Shown here: positions 10,577-21,410 of the stretch, one piece after another
How the letters are laid out: each line of letters opens with the position of its first letter
How positions within the stretch are numbered: position 1 is the first letter of the stretch
NCBI RefSeq assembly: GCF_019175385.1
Contig: NC_083339.1
Location: forward strand, 50,954,282-51,018,281
From: Lycium barbarum
Lineage: Eukaryota > Streptophyta > Magnoliopsida > Solanales > Solanaceae
Direction of reading: 5' to 3'
Length of the DNA stretch: 64,000 bases
Made by a program: the position numbers and the translations under genes
Notes under the pieces: model-generated
Database searches by the model: none
Seen by the model: the letters and a program-made list of their open reading frames with translations, nothing else
What the model was told of the DNA's origin: nothing

Positions 10577-10949
10577 ATAGCTTTTTGGTACTTATTCTTT
10601 TGTGTACATTATTATGGGCATAGCGGGTTCCTGTCCCGCCTATATGATATGTTATACTTTCCTTAGAGGCTCGTAGACATGTGTATATGGTTTGATATGT
10701 TTGGCCTTGTCGGCCTATATTTTGTACATCATTATGTTAGCCATGTCGGCTCATGTACGTTGATACGGCGTGGATGCCTATAATGATATAAAGTTGTTGT
10801 TGTCCAATGGGACTAGCATGATAGATGAGTAGAAATGTATGTCTTATTATGTGGCTCACCTAGATGTAAGTGCAAAGGTACGCCAAGGGGCGCCCGGGTG
10901 GGCTAGCACCGGGTGCTCGTCGCGGCCCCTAGTCGGGTCGTGACAAAAG

Positions 10950-10961
10950 TGGTATCAGAGC
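10950..10961 (+). other. Primer binding site of element D (initiator tRNA-Met type)
   Basis: TGGTATCAGAGC lies four bases after the LTR end. It is the usual plant PBS complementary to the 3' end of initiator tRNA-Met, where minus-strand cDNA synthesis begins. Confidence 0.9.
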
Positions 10962-11155
10962 AGTTCAGTCCTAGGGTGTGTCTACGAGCCGTGTCTAGTA
11001 GAGTCTTGGTTATGGGTGTGTTCCGCGCCACACTTATAAACAAGAAGCTGTGGGCATTTTAGGAATAAATGACTTTCTTACTTCATAAGAATCGTGCGAT
11101 AGAGATATGATATAAGAACTTCTCGTTCCTTAACCGTGTGCTGTGTATTTCAGAA

Positions 11156-12460
11156 ATGCCTGTATAGAGAAAGGCTACACCAACCCAAAAGGGCAAGACG
11201 GTGGCAGAAAAGCGGGCTGAAAGAGCACCGCCACCGGTAGTAGAGAAAAGTGAGTCCCATAGTGTGGCTCAATCTCAGTTCTCCCGTTCAGTACCTATAT
11301 TAGAGGAGCATGAGGGAGTCTCAGCCCCAGCTCCAGCACCTCCGGCTCCTTCACCGGATGCTTCAGGCCAAGATCTAAAGGAGGCCATACAATTGCTTAC
11401 CTAGTTGGTTGCTGCTCAGACTCAGCGGCAGAGTACAGGGCAGGGTGATAGGGCTGTTAGTGCAAGGGCCCGTGACTTCATTACTTTAAACCATCCGAAA
11501 TTCTTTGGATCAGAGCCGGATGAGGACCCTCAGAACTTTATTGATGGTATGTTGAGGACGCTTCGATTGATACATGCTTCGGACACTGAATCGGTGGAGT
11601 TAGCGTCATACAGATTGAGAAATGTCTCGATCCACTGGTACACGGTTTGGATGGCTTCACGGGGAGCCAATGCACCTCCCCCGGTATGGCAAGAGTTTGT
11701 TGATGCTTTCCTCCGACATTACTTGCCTCCAGAGGTGCGGCGAGCTAGGGCCGATAAATTCTTGAATTTGAGGCAAGACAGCATGAGCGCTCTAGAGTAT
11801 AGTCTCTGCTTTAATTCTTTGGCTAGGTATGCTTTGGCCATGGTAGAGTATATGGGTGACCGAGTGCACCGATTTGTGAAGGGCCTAGGGCCGCATTTGA
11901 TGGATAGGTGTTTGACTGCGTCCCTTTAGGACAATATGGATATTGCACGCATTCAGGCTCATGCTTAGAACTTTGAAGAAAGTCTGCAACAGCAAACAAG
12001 TGAACGTAAGCACGATAGGGGACATGGAAAGAGGGCCAGATCTTCAGGTCTGATGAGCGAGTTCAGAGGTGGGCACAGGCAGCAGATTTCTAGGCATTCA
12101 GACTATTCTATGACCAGTGCACCTCCACGGTTTTCAGGCCAGAGATTCGATAGATCTACTCATTCCGGGCCGAGTCAGAGTTTTTCGGGGTCTCAGTTCC
12201 GAGATGATTCGGGTCAGGCAAGGCCACCCGTACCACGATGTTCCCAGTGTGGGAATTTGCATTGGGGTCGATGTCGATTGGGTTCAGATGTTTTCTATTC
12301 ATGTGGTCGACCAGGCCATATTATGCGTGATTGCCCCTCAGTTCATGGTAGAGGTAGGACCCAACCATCAGGGTCGGTAGCAGGGTCTTCAGCATCTGTG
12401 CGCCCTATAGGGCCAGGTTCACAAGCGCCAGTCAGCCATGGTAGAGGCAGAGGGAGTTGA
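11156..12460 (+). pseudogene. gag of element D, one frame with four TAG stops
   Basis: Starts at ATG 11156 and stays in one frame to TGA at 12458-12460, broken by TAG at 11165, 11402, 11927 and 11966. Order: basic and proline-rich N-terminus; capsid domain at about 11480-11930 (FFGSEPDEDPQNFID, then HWYTVW and RADKFLNLRQ); Arg/Gly-rich linker; zinc-knuckle segment at about 12235-12340 (CSQCGNLHWGRC, then FYSCGRPGHIMRDC, where the first Cys of the knuckle is Phe). Gag would form the particle and bind the RNA. Three of the stops look like single C to T changes from CAG. The frame is otherwise well kept, so stops accumulated while indels did not. Confidence 0.88.
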
Positions 12461-13785
12461 AGGATGGCACTAAGCCTATATCTATTCCTCCTTATAGAAT
12501 GGCACCTGCAGAATTGAAAGAGTTGAAGGAACAGTTGAAAGACTTGCTTGGGAAAGGCTTCATTAGGCCTAGTTCATCTGCGTGGGGAGCACCCGTATTG
12601 TTTGTCCGAAAGAAAGATGGCTCCTTGAGAAAGTGCATTGATTATCGGCAATTGAATAAGGTGACGATTAAGAACAAATATCCTCTTCCGAGGATTGATG
12701 ACTTATTTGATCAATTACAAGGCGCCAAATGGTTTTCAAAGATAGATTTGAGGTTTGGGTATCACCAAGTGAGAGTTAGGGAGAAAGACATACCTAAGAC
12801 AGCCTTCATAACAAGATATGGCCATTTTGAGTTCCGGGTAATGTCATTTGGGCTAACTAATGCACCGGCAGTGTTTATGGATTTGATGAACAATGTGTTC
12901 AGGCCCTTTCTAGATTTATTCGTGATTGTGTTCATCGATGACATCTTGGTGTATTCTAGATCTGAAGCAGAGCATGCAGATCATTTGCGTACTGTCCTTA
13001 GAGTTCTTCGAACTCAAGATTTGTTTGCAAAGTTTTCTAAATATGAGTTCTGGTTGAACTCAGTGACATTTCTGGGGCATATTGTTGCAGCCGATGGTAT
13101 TCGGGTAGATAGCGAAAAGATTGAGGTCGTGAAGACTTGGCCGAGGCCTACAAATCCTACGGAGGTTCGTAGCTTTCTGGGCTTAGCAGGTTATTACAGG
13201 AGATTTGTTGAAGGTTTTTCTTCTATTTCTGCCCCACTCACAAAGTTGACCCAGAAATCAGCAAAGTTTCAATGGACAGATGCTTGTGAACGTAGCTTCC
13301 AAGAGCTAAAAGGTAGATTGACATCTGCCCCAGTCCTGACACTTCCAGAAGGATTGGATGGATATGTTGTTTATTGCGATGCTTCAGGCGTTGGGCTAGG
13401 CTGTGTATTGATGCAACATGGCAAGGTGATTGCGTATGCTTCAAGGCAATTATATAAACATGAGAAGAATTATCCAACCCACGATCTAGAATTGGCTGCC
13501 GTGGTTCATGCATTAATGATATGGAGACATTATTTATATGGTGTCCATGTGGACATTTATACATATCATAAGAGTCTTCAGTATATCTTCAGGCAGAAAG
13601 AGTTGAATTTGCGGCAACGACGATGGTTGGAACTGCTAAAGGATTATGATATTGATATCTTGTACCACCCCGGAAAAGCGAATGTTGCGGCTGATGCTCT
13701 TAGCCGTAGATCTATGGGAAGTTTGTGTGATGTTCAGCCAGAGAAAAGAGAAATGGCTCATTCACTCAATTCAATTGAAGCTTAA
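12457..13785 (+). pseudogene. RT-RNase H open frame of element D (442 codons), protease missing
   Basis: The longest open frame in the window. It has no proper start of its own; the first ATG is at 12499. It begins at the RT side of a deletion that removed protease and joined the gag end to RT within a few bases. RT motifs: IDLRFGY (Asp 97) and FIDDILVYS (Asp 161-162). RNase H motifs: CDAS (Asp 308), LELAA (Glu 345), ADAL (Asp 413). The third acidic site reads YTYHKSL, with Tyr 370 where element 1 has YTDHKSL, so RNase H is probably inactive. Homology to pol stops near 13760; the last dozen or so residues come from junction sequence. Confidence 0.9.
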
Positions 13786-14974
13786 GGACTCTATTTTGGC
13801 TAGAAAGTAACCTAACGTTCGAAACTTGTGCAAACATGGTCATATCACTTCGAAACCTCTATGTATGATTCCGTAGACCTCAAATGTCCGTAAATCATGT
13901 CCGCCACCTCGACTTGACCCGAGGTGGGCCCGCTAAGTCTGAAACCCTTCTGTTTGCCCTATAAGGTTTATTTTGGCATAACGTTGGAAAAAGGCTTTCA
14001 CTTATGAATTTGACCACTATAAAATAATGTTTTGGTCGCCGCGGTATTTTTAAACTATATTTTGAACCCCAACGACCATTTTAGAAATATTTTTGTGAAA
14101 TGGACCCCGTCTGATTAATTATCCAAATTATTTTGACCATTGGGTCAACTTATGATTTTATCAAACTTATAAAAGTATTTCGACATTCTAACTTACATTT
14201 TGACTACAAACATAATTTTGGAAGAACGTTTGTGGAATAACCCTGTGTTGACCACTTGTTCAGACTAGTTGGATTAACGGGCTGACATATGACTATATTG
14301 GACCCTATAGCTATTCCGATTTGTAAATTGCATCAGTCGTTCATGACTCCGCTCGTGCCCATTATTATGACATCGTTCACTGGTCCTCCGGGCCGGGTTA
14401 TTGATCGTGCGCACTATTACAATTCGACTGTATGCCCTTTTTGCTGACATGAGTATCCGAGTATGGGCATTCCGATACAAGTACCCCGCTAGGGCTATTT
14501 TTTATATAATTATTCGGATATGGATATTTTGATCGAACAATCCGTACAAATATTTCGATAGTATGTTCAATCACTCTCGCGAGTCCTATGAAACGCTTGG
14601 ATACGTAAAATGACTCCGAACGTTCTGTGTTGATATATTCCATCGTGCCATCCAAAAGGTTACGTTTGTGCCTTATGACTACTGTTCGATTTCTTGAACT
14701 GATCCGTCGATCGAAATCTGTTTCGAAACATTCGTAACGATTTTGTGGTAAACGTATCCGTAAATATCATGTATCAATTCTGATCGTTCCGAAATACGTT
14801 TATAATCCTCCGATGTCAATAAGTGTTTGTATCTGTCGAGTCTGAGAATATGTGTATCTGGTCTCTCACTACTCCGTTCGTGCAAGCCTTACCATGTCTA
14901 TTCACTGAGCCGGACAAAGCTATCCTGTCGTGCGCTATTTCCCTTTGTTGTCCATGATGTCCTGAAATAAAACC

Positions 14975-15290
14975 GTGAGGGGTGGTCTGGGCTGAGCTCG
15001 ATCCCCAAAGCGGATAGTATCTGCGCTGTGTGATTTGATACCAGGCAGACGCGTTGGGAGTGTACTGGGCGGAGCTCGAGCTCCCGAGACTGGTCCGTGA
15101 CCCGTGTACTGGGCAGAGCTCGAGCGGGAAAAACGGGCAGTCTCTGTATGGGATGACCACTGTATTGGGCCGAGCTCGAGGTGGCATACCCCTTGTAGAC
15201 GCGTACTTTGATATGATATGATATGCTACGATCTGATACGATATGTTTGTGTATGGTGTGACCACTGTACTGGGCTGAGCTCGAGGTGGC
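14975..15290 (+). repeat. Repeated ctgggc-gagctcgag units in LTR E
   Basis: Five imperfect copies of (g)tactgggcNgagctcgag near 14980, 15060, 15105, 15163 and 15267. Spacing is irregular (about 45-105 bases). Each copy contains the palindrome GAGCTC. Confidence 0.65.
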
Positions 15291-15391
15291 ACACTCTCTG
15301 TAAACATCATATGATTCACAGGTGGCAACACCTGATCCGATACGCTACAGCATTCTGATATGGCAAATGACTCTATATGACTATGAATTAT

Positions 15392-15541
15392 GATTCTGTC
15401 TGACCATCTGAAATGAGATTCTCTCTATCCGTCGGGAATCTGACTCTGTCTGTTCGTCTGAAACATGATTCTATCTGCCCGTCTGGAATATGATTTTGTC
15501 TGTCCGTCTGGACTTCGATTCTGTCTGTTACGCCTCGGTCT
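15392..15541 (+). repeat. 25-bp tandem repeat in LTR E
   Basis: Units starting gattctgtctg or a close variant begin at 15392, 15417, 15442, 15467, 15492 and 15517, exactly 25 bases apart, with scattered substitutions. Looser tctgtctgtccg text continues to about 15640. Confidence 0.8.
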
Positions 15542-15884
15542 GTCCGATACGGTTATGATTCTATTCGTATATTTTGGTTTGTCTGATAAGATTATGGTTC
15601 TGTCCGCTACCCTTCTGTCTGTCCGGCTAAATTACGTTTCTGTATGTTGTACTTCTGGTAATCTAATCTGGACCATGACTCAGTCTGTTCCATTCTGTAC
15701 CTCTGTCTCTGATTATGATGGTATCAGTTACATCTGTGCCCCATCTCTGTGCGATGATTCTGTCAGTTGAACTCGGTATGTCTGTCTTGGATTTAGATTT
15801 AGTTATGCCTGTTATACTTCCGTATATATTTCTATGCTTCTGGTCTGGGCTATGACTATACTTGTGATATTTTCGCTTTACATA

Positions 15885-16017
15885 CTCGGTACATTTTCGT
15901 ACTGACCCCCTGTTCTTTGGGGGCTGCGTTTCATGTCGCGCAGGTACTCCCAGATGAGCTAAAGTTATTACAGGAGATGATCCAGCGGGGTTAGCCAACT
16001 CCATTTGCTTCTGGAGT
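15885..16017 (+). other. Hairpin chain of LTR E
   Basis: TCGGTAC 15886-15892 with GTACTGA 15899-15905 (one G-T pair); CCCCC 15906-15910 with GGGGG 15919-15923; CTGCG near 15924 with CGCAG near 15939; ACTCC 15998-16002 with GGAGT 16013-16017. The second and fourth stems differ in sequence from those of other LTRs but still pair. Confidence 0.75.
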
Positions 16018-16335
16018 GCTGCCGAGTCAGAGTCTGTATGTTATGGTTCTGGATTATGTTAGAGACTTTGCAGACAGTGTCGTGAGTATTGGTTGTTCGT
16101 CTGTAAGCGGCTCCATCAGTCGATATGTGGGTCTGAGTTATGTACTGGATTCTGTATGATTATATGTGCTTGTTTGATTTGAAAGAATATTTCAAAAAAA
16201 AAATTACTATGCATTTTACCTTATCCTATTTAGAAAGTTTGATGTGATTTTCTGTATAGTTGGAATCTGAGGGTTCGCTCGGCCCTAAGTAAGGGACGAG
16301 TGCCCATCACACCCTCGAAATGCCGGGGTGTGACA

Positions 16336-16662
16336 GAGTTAGATCTACCTCCGGATTTGGAGTCAGTCCATCCAGTTTTCCATGTCTCGATCCTTCGAAA
16401 ATGCGTTGGAGATCCTACCAGGATCGTGCCAATAGGTGATGTACAAGTGACCGAGAATTTGACTTATAAAGAGGTACTCCTTGCCATACTAGATAGGCAA
16501 GTACGGAGGCTTAGAAACAAAGAAGTGGCTTCAGTTAAGGTTTGATGGAGAAGCATTAAACAAGAAAAAATGACATGGGAAGTGGAAGAAAGTATGCGAT
16601 CTAGATACCCACATTTATTTCAGCCCTTAGAAGAGATCCAAGATGAGACATCAAGATCATAA
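16336..16662 (+). pseudogene. Integrase tail with chromodomain (element D)
   Basis: Resumes pol after LTR E: LPPDLESVHPVFHVS, CVGDPTRI, then chromodomain (ILDRQVRRLRNKEVAS, MTWEVEESM, YPHLFQ). A TGA at 16543-16545 sits inside the chromodomain. The DDE core and zinc-binding domain of integrase are absent from element D. Ends before the short 3' UTR. Confidence 0.85.
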
Positions 16663-16865
16663 GGTACGTATGTTTTCCTTTTATGCTTCTTGGTCGTGTG
16701 TGGCCAAATTCTATTGCTATTATGTTGTGGCCTTGAGAGGCATTGTTATTATGGGTTGTTGTGACAAGATGGCAGTGCCATAATATAGGAGAAACTCCGG
16801 TGAAATTTTCATAGAATCCCCGAGTGCTTAACATTCGAGGACGAATTTTCCTCAAGGGAGGAGAA
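16663..16865 (+). other. 3' UTR and polypurine tract (element D)
   Basis: The conserved cattcgaggacgaa string is at about 16832, followed by the purine run caagggaggagaa ending at 16865, directly before TGTTACACC. This is a typical plus-strand primer site. Confidence 0.85.
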
Positions 16866-19455
16866 TGTTACACCTCAGAAAAATCTTCCGTTGATGCACA
16901 AGTGAATGGGCTAGTGAAGAGTATGAGTATACGATATTTCCATAAGTAAGAAATGACGTTCGATGACCCTAGTTATGATTTCAAAGATGTGTGAGATAGG
17001 GGAAGAAAGTTGACCAAGAGAAGGCAAGGCATACAATAGGCATCGGAAAGGAGATACGAGTAACGAGTTAATGGGGATTTAATGATGTCTTGGAGAAGAG
17101 TGACAACGTCCCTTATATTGGTATTGAGGTGTTGAACAAGTGCTAAGAAGGTTCCATAAGGATTGGAGATCAAACAAGTCGACGAAACGAGCTTCGGAAT
17201 CACTGGGGATTATACGGCCAAACATACTGATCGTATAAATTATACGGTCCGTATGTTGGGACCGTATAATTAGCCCAGAATGGCATGACTTTCTAGACCA
17301 AACATTCGGCCCGTATAAAATATACGGACCGTATGTTAGTCTGTATATTGGGTCAAGGACTGAAATGGTTCATTAAATAAGGATCCAAGTTTTATTTCAT
17401 TTCACTTCCATATCACACCCCTTCTCTCTAAAATATCTCTCTACATTTATTCCACAAGAATTCAAGGATTATTAATGAGCAACAACATAAACTAAGTGAA
17501 TCAAGTGCAAGAAAACCCATTAAAGATCATTCAAGTCAAGAAATCTCATTGGAGATTAACTAGGGTTTTTGCTCAAGTGAAGTATTACCAACCATGGCTT
17601 GTTCCTACAACATCTAAGGTAATATTTATTGTGTTTCTATGTTGTTTAAGGTATTTGAAAGTTGAAATACTTGGATTGTAGAAGGGTATAGAAAAATGGG
17701 TCATGAATGTGGAATAGTGCCATTTTGAGTAATAGCTTGAATTGAGTCATGATTCTTGATGTGTTATGATGTAAATATGTTATAAATGACGTTGAGAACA
17801 TGGGATAGGCAATGTAAGTGAATGAACGTAGTCATGTGTTATAGCCATTGATATGAGTAATTGAAAGTGAATTGAGAAATGCGAATAATGTGGATGGATA
17901 ATGACTATTGTTATAGTATTGTGAATGTATTATTGATTGTTTGGGAGTTGATATACGCTATGGGGGAATGTCATATAAATATACGAGATGCTGTCCGATT
18001 TTCTCTAGTTTTAGTCATGTATGCTAGGTATCGATTCTAATGATAGTATGACTTCAATGAAGGTAGAAATGCTAGTGTTGGAGGAGTACGCGCAAGTGGT
18101 AAAATAGTTGAACGGAATGGTATGTAAAGCTAACCCTTCTTTCATAGGGCATGGTTCTTTGGCCAAACATCTAAATCTTCCATAAGTCTATGATGTCTTT
18201 CAAATGATTCGATCTTCCGAGCTATTGAGCTCACGACTCTTGATATGCTACTATTGTACTAAGTTCCGCGTATAATGAGTAAGCCTATAAAGATAGATGT
18301 AATGAATGACGATAATAGTGATAATGATGTCGTTGAAGACTATAGTGGTAATAGCGATAACGATAATGATGACGATGATGATAATAGTAAAGATGCTTAT
18401 GAGCTATTATGTATATGTATCTATGTTTGACGATTATGGAACCCCGAGTTTATAAGGCCTGGTAGAATAAGTATGTATATGATTATATAATGCGCGCACA
18501 CCTCTGCAGATGGTACGGATAACCTTGATGCCTTGGTAGGGCCAGGTAGATGTAACCCTGATGCCTTGGTAGGGCCAGGTATGTGTAACCTTGAGCCTTG
18601 GTTGGCCAAGTATGTATGAAACACCGATCCTTCATGGTCGGGTATGCTTTGTAAATGCTATGTATATGATATGATGATGTATATAATATAGAGACGAGGA
18701 TGAATGCGAATATGATACGATTACGAATAAGAATATGTACAGGATACGAATGTGAATAAGGATACGTAATTGGGTACGGATATGAGTATGGATACGGATA
18801 TGGATGTATGTACACAAATACGCATTAGAATTGGAAAGTCCCTATGAAAGGCAAGTAAGTGCTTATGATGATGAAATACTAGCTCCCATCCTATGTTATT
18901 TCGTATGTTGTCCATTATGTTACTATGTTGATGTTGATCATGCTTTACATACTCAGTACATTCTTCGTACTGACTTCCTTTTGTTTGTGGACGCTGCGTC
19001 ATGCCCGCAGGTGCACAGGGAGACAGACTTGATCCATAGCTACATTCTCAGCGACTACATAGCAGAGCTCCACTTCATTCGGAGCTATAGCTTTTGGGTA
19101 CTTATTCTTTTGTGTACATAATTATGGGCACAGCGGGGTCCTATCCCGCCTATATGATATGTTATACTCTACTTAGAGGCTAGTAGAAATGTGTATATGG
19201 TTAGATATGTTTGGCCTTGTCGGCCTATATTTTGTATATCATTTTGTTAGCCTTGTCGGCTCATGTACGTTGATACGGCGTGGATGCCTATAATGATATA
19301 AATATGTTGTTGTCCAATGGGACTAGCATGATGAATGAGTAGAAATGTATGTCTTATTATGTGGCTCACCTAGATGTAAGTGCAAAGGTACGCCAAGGGG
19401 TGCCCGGGTGGGCTAGAACCGAGTGCTCGTCGCGGCCCTTAGTCAGGTCGTGACA
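16866..19455 (+). repeat. LTR D', 3' LTR of element D
   Basis: Same structure as LTR D, 2,590 bases, ending GGTCGTGACA. The inverted repeats are at 17211-17342, the tandem repeat at about 18530-18615 and the first hairpin at 18953-18973. The donor-like site reads AAG|GTAATA near 17618, weaker than in LTR D. Open frames shared with LTR D reflect copy identity, not coding constraint. Confidence 0.95.
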
Positions 19456-19460
19456 CCCGT

Positions 19461-19728
19461 CTGATGGGTTCATGTATGCTACTTAGAGGCTCGTAGACAT
19501 ATGTATGATATAGATGTTCGATAGCTTCTTTAGTTTTTATTGTTGTATAGTATTTCGGTAATCTCGTTGGGTTATGCTTATGAACGCTATTATTGATGAT
19601 TGTACCAAGTATGATATTCATGAGCGGTCTAATTGGCCCACTTAGAAATGGTTATGGAATGTTAGACTAGGGGTGCTCAGTAGACTAGTACCGAGTACCT
19701 ATCACGACCCTCCAGCTGGGTCGTGACA
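19461..19728 (+). repeat. LTR F, right end
   Basis: Continues LTR F after element D and its target duplication. Ends with a perfect 9-bp stem, TCACGACCC 19702-19710 with GGGTCGTGA 19718-19726, then CA. Outside it begins different sequence (LTR G). Confidence 0.8.
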
Positions 19729-21410
19729 CTGAGTTACCATCATAGTGGGACAACTTTGGGGGTCCCGACGCCGCAGAAGCTGTAATTGCTGAGTCAGAGG
19801 CTTTTGAATGTATTAAACCCTTAGACACTAAGTCATTTTCCCATATTTCATTCTTGAGGTTTAAGACGGCGATTTTTTAGGGTTACCACTAATTTCTTCT
19901 CTAAGGTATCAATCTTGTCTCTAAATTATTCATTTGCTTTTCCTAATCAATAATCCATGCCTAGATTTCTCTTAAATGGTAGTAACAAAAGGGGGTTTTG
20001 TGGGTTTTCTTCTCTAATGATCTTATGATGACAAAACCTTGTTTGTTTGGTGGATTTAGCATGGGTTGGCCTGATTTTGATGGGTATTAGCTATTGTAAC
20101 TTGAGTCTTCCATTTTCAAGGCTTAATTTGTGAATTTAAGGTTAGGGTTTATACCCAAATTTGAGGGTTTTGCCTAGAATCCGAATTTGAGAAAATTGTT
20201 GATTCTTCTAGTTTGTTATTAATGGGAATTGATCACCTAGAGCTTTATTTTCTTTTTGAGATCTTTAGATTCCTAATTTCACCTTTCTAGTTCATAAACC
20301 CTATTTCATAGGTTGGGAATTTGAGTCATGAATAGAAGTAGGGTTTGATTGATGTTTTTCTTAATTCTAATTGCATGATTCAGATATGTTTAGACATTCA
20401 TTATCTCGAGGCTCAGAGGAAAGGGAAGACCAAGGTTAGATTATTGGAGACTTTGTTGTTCGACCTTCTAGGTAGGTTACGGTTTACCCTATGGTGAGAC
20501 TTTATTTAGCGAAGAATATATTTAGACGATATTGTTGGCCAAAGCATGTAAACCTTCGGGTATGAAGTTGGGTTGGATATTGCCTTAGATTTGCCCTGTT
20601 GTGATTAGGGTTAGCCACCCAGCTGTGTTGTTACTTGTCTTTTTCTATTGTTATTGGCTTGATGCTATGTGGAGATAGTAGATATTGAGACTATTGATAT
20701 ATCTTGATCATGATATTGTAGTATCTTACTTGTTGACATTTAATATGAGGATAGTGGTCTATTATGGCTTATTGTGTAGCCCTTTCATGATATTATTAGT
20801 GTGCCCATACGTGGTACTTGTGATATTGATTTGATTGTTAACATTGAACTCATACATTGCACACATTCTCATCTTTCATGATATACTATTGATACATTGA
20901 TGATCCTTGAGGAAACACTATTATGAGTTGGGCTTGGTTGGATGAGAGTGGCGTGAGGACCGATGTACGATGGTTGTCCCAAAATTGAGGATGTACGTAA
21001 TGATAGCCGAGGTTGTTGCCGGAATCCTGAGGTAGCGGTTGCCGAGGTTGTTACCGGAACTGTGAGGTACAGGGACTTCCCTGGTCCCCCTGGGTCATGC
21101 TACCGAGGTGTGATGTTCCATCATCATAGTACATGTGTACGCAACATATTCATTACATACAGATTTCATACATTTATTGCATGGCATTGTACTATGGATT
21201 GTATTATGATATTCTTGTGATGAACTTGTGATTTACAGATTCTGACTGAGTATTTTGAGACCTGACACATTTAGGTTTAGATGCTAAACGTAGGTGATGA
21301 CGTGTACTTGGATTCTAGCTAGTGTTTGACTTATACTTTGTGGATTTACCTATTTATCTTGCTTTATTGACTTGATATGTGTTAGCTAACCTTAGTCGGC
21401 CTATGATACT
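19729..21410 (+). repeat. LTR G, left part
   Basis: Non-coding, LTR-like sequence. Its end (gttagctaaccttagtcggcctatgatac, split by the Ogre insertion) matches, in inverse, sequence at 62795-62830, and the text resumes at 58005. Holds a two-copy 35-bp repeat at 21006-21075. The start is not visible: LTR F ends at 19728 and the flank may be internal to LTR G. No gene seen. Confidence 0.65.
21006..21075 (+). repeat. 35-bp tandem repeat in LTR G
   Basis: Units gccgaggttgttgccggaa at 21006 and gccgaggttgttaccggaa at 21041. They lie upstream of the hairpin pair at 58008-58060, as tandem repeats do in the other LTRs. Confidence 0.65.

Larger units (their letters stand above)
8346..10945 (+). repeat. 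LTR D, 5' LTR of element D
   Basis: TGTTACACC to GGGTCGTGACA, 2,600 bases. It contains three strong inverted repeats at 8691-8822, an AT-rich TATA-like cattaaataagg near 8851, a donor-like AAG|GTAAGA with G at 9099, a 32-33-bp tandem repeat at 10019-10110, the hairpin chain at 10442-10576 and a terminal stem (TCGCGGCCC 10920-10928 with GGGTCGTGA 10935-10943, with G-T pairs). Matches LTR D' over its full length. Confidence 0.95.
9099..11153 (+). other. Predicted leader intron of element D
   Basis: A donor-like AAG|GTAAGA begins at 9099 in the 5' LTR. The acceptor-like tgtgtatttcag ends at 11153, two bases before the gag ATG at 11156. Splicing would remove most of the LTR leader, the hairpin chain, the PBS and many upstream ATGs, leaving gag as the first ORF. 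Seen in sequence: both splice motifs and the ATG. Inference: that splicing takes place. Confidence 0.5.
13765..16335 (+). repeat. LTR E, 5'-truncated solo LTR replacing integrase in element D
   Basis: Ends with a typical LTR terminus: TCACACCC 16307-16314 pairs with GGGTGTGA 16326-16333, followed by CA at 16335. It carries the hairpin chain at 15885-16017, a gagctcgag repeat at 14975-15290 and a 25-bp tandem repeat at 15392-15541. The left end shows no TG terminus, and pol homology stops near 13760, so the LTR start was lost together with most of integrase. Element D coding resumes at 16336. This is one insertion followed by a deletion, or a recombination between elements. Confidence 0.75.
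8346..19455 (+). mobile_element. Element D: complete but defective Tekay-type Ty3/gypsy element
   Basis: Bounded by two LTRs of about 2.6 kb with a perfect 5-bp target duplication, cccgt at 8341-8345 and 19456-19460, inside LTR F. The interior holds a PBS, gag, RT-RNase H, the integrase tail with chromodomain, and a polypurine tract. Protease is deleted at the gag/RT junction, and most of integrase is missing where LTR E lies. It cannot be autonomous. Over the first 350 or so aligned bases the two LTRs differ at roughly 20 positions counted by eye, so the insertion is not recent. Confidence 0.95.

Noticed and set aside
10348..10623. 91-codon frame, with a similar 105-codon frame at 18804-19121
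   Set aside because: Conserved only because both lie in the two LTRs of element D; they span the hairpin chain and show no protein likeness.
15392..15541. CRISPR-like regular repeat
   Set aside because: Contiguous 25-bp tandem repeat without spacers, inside a plant LTR.
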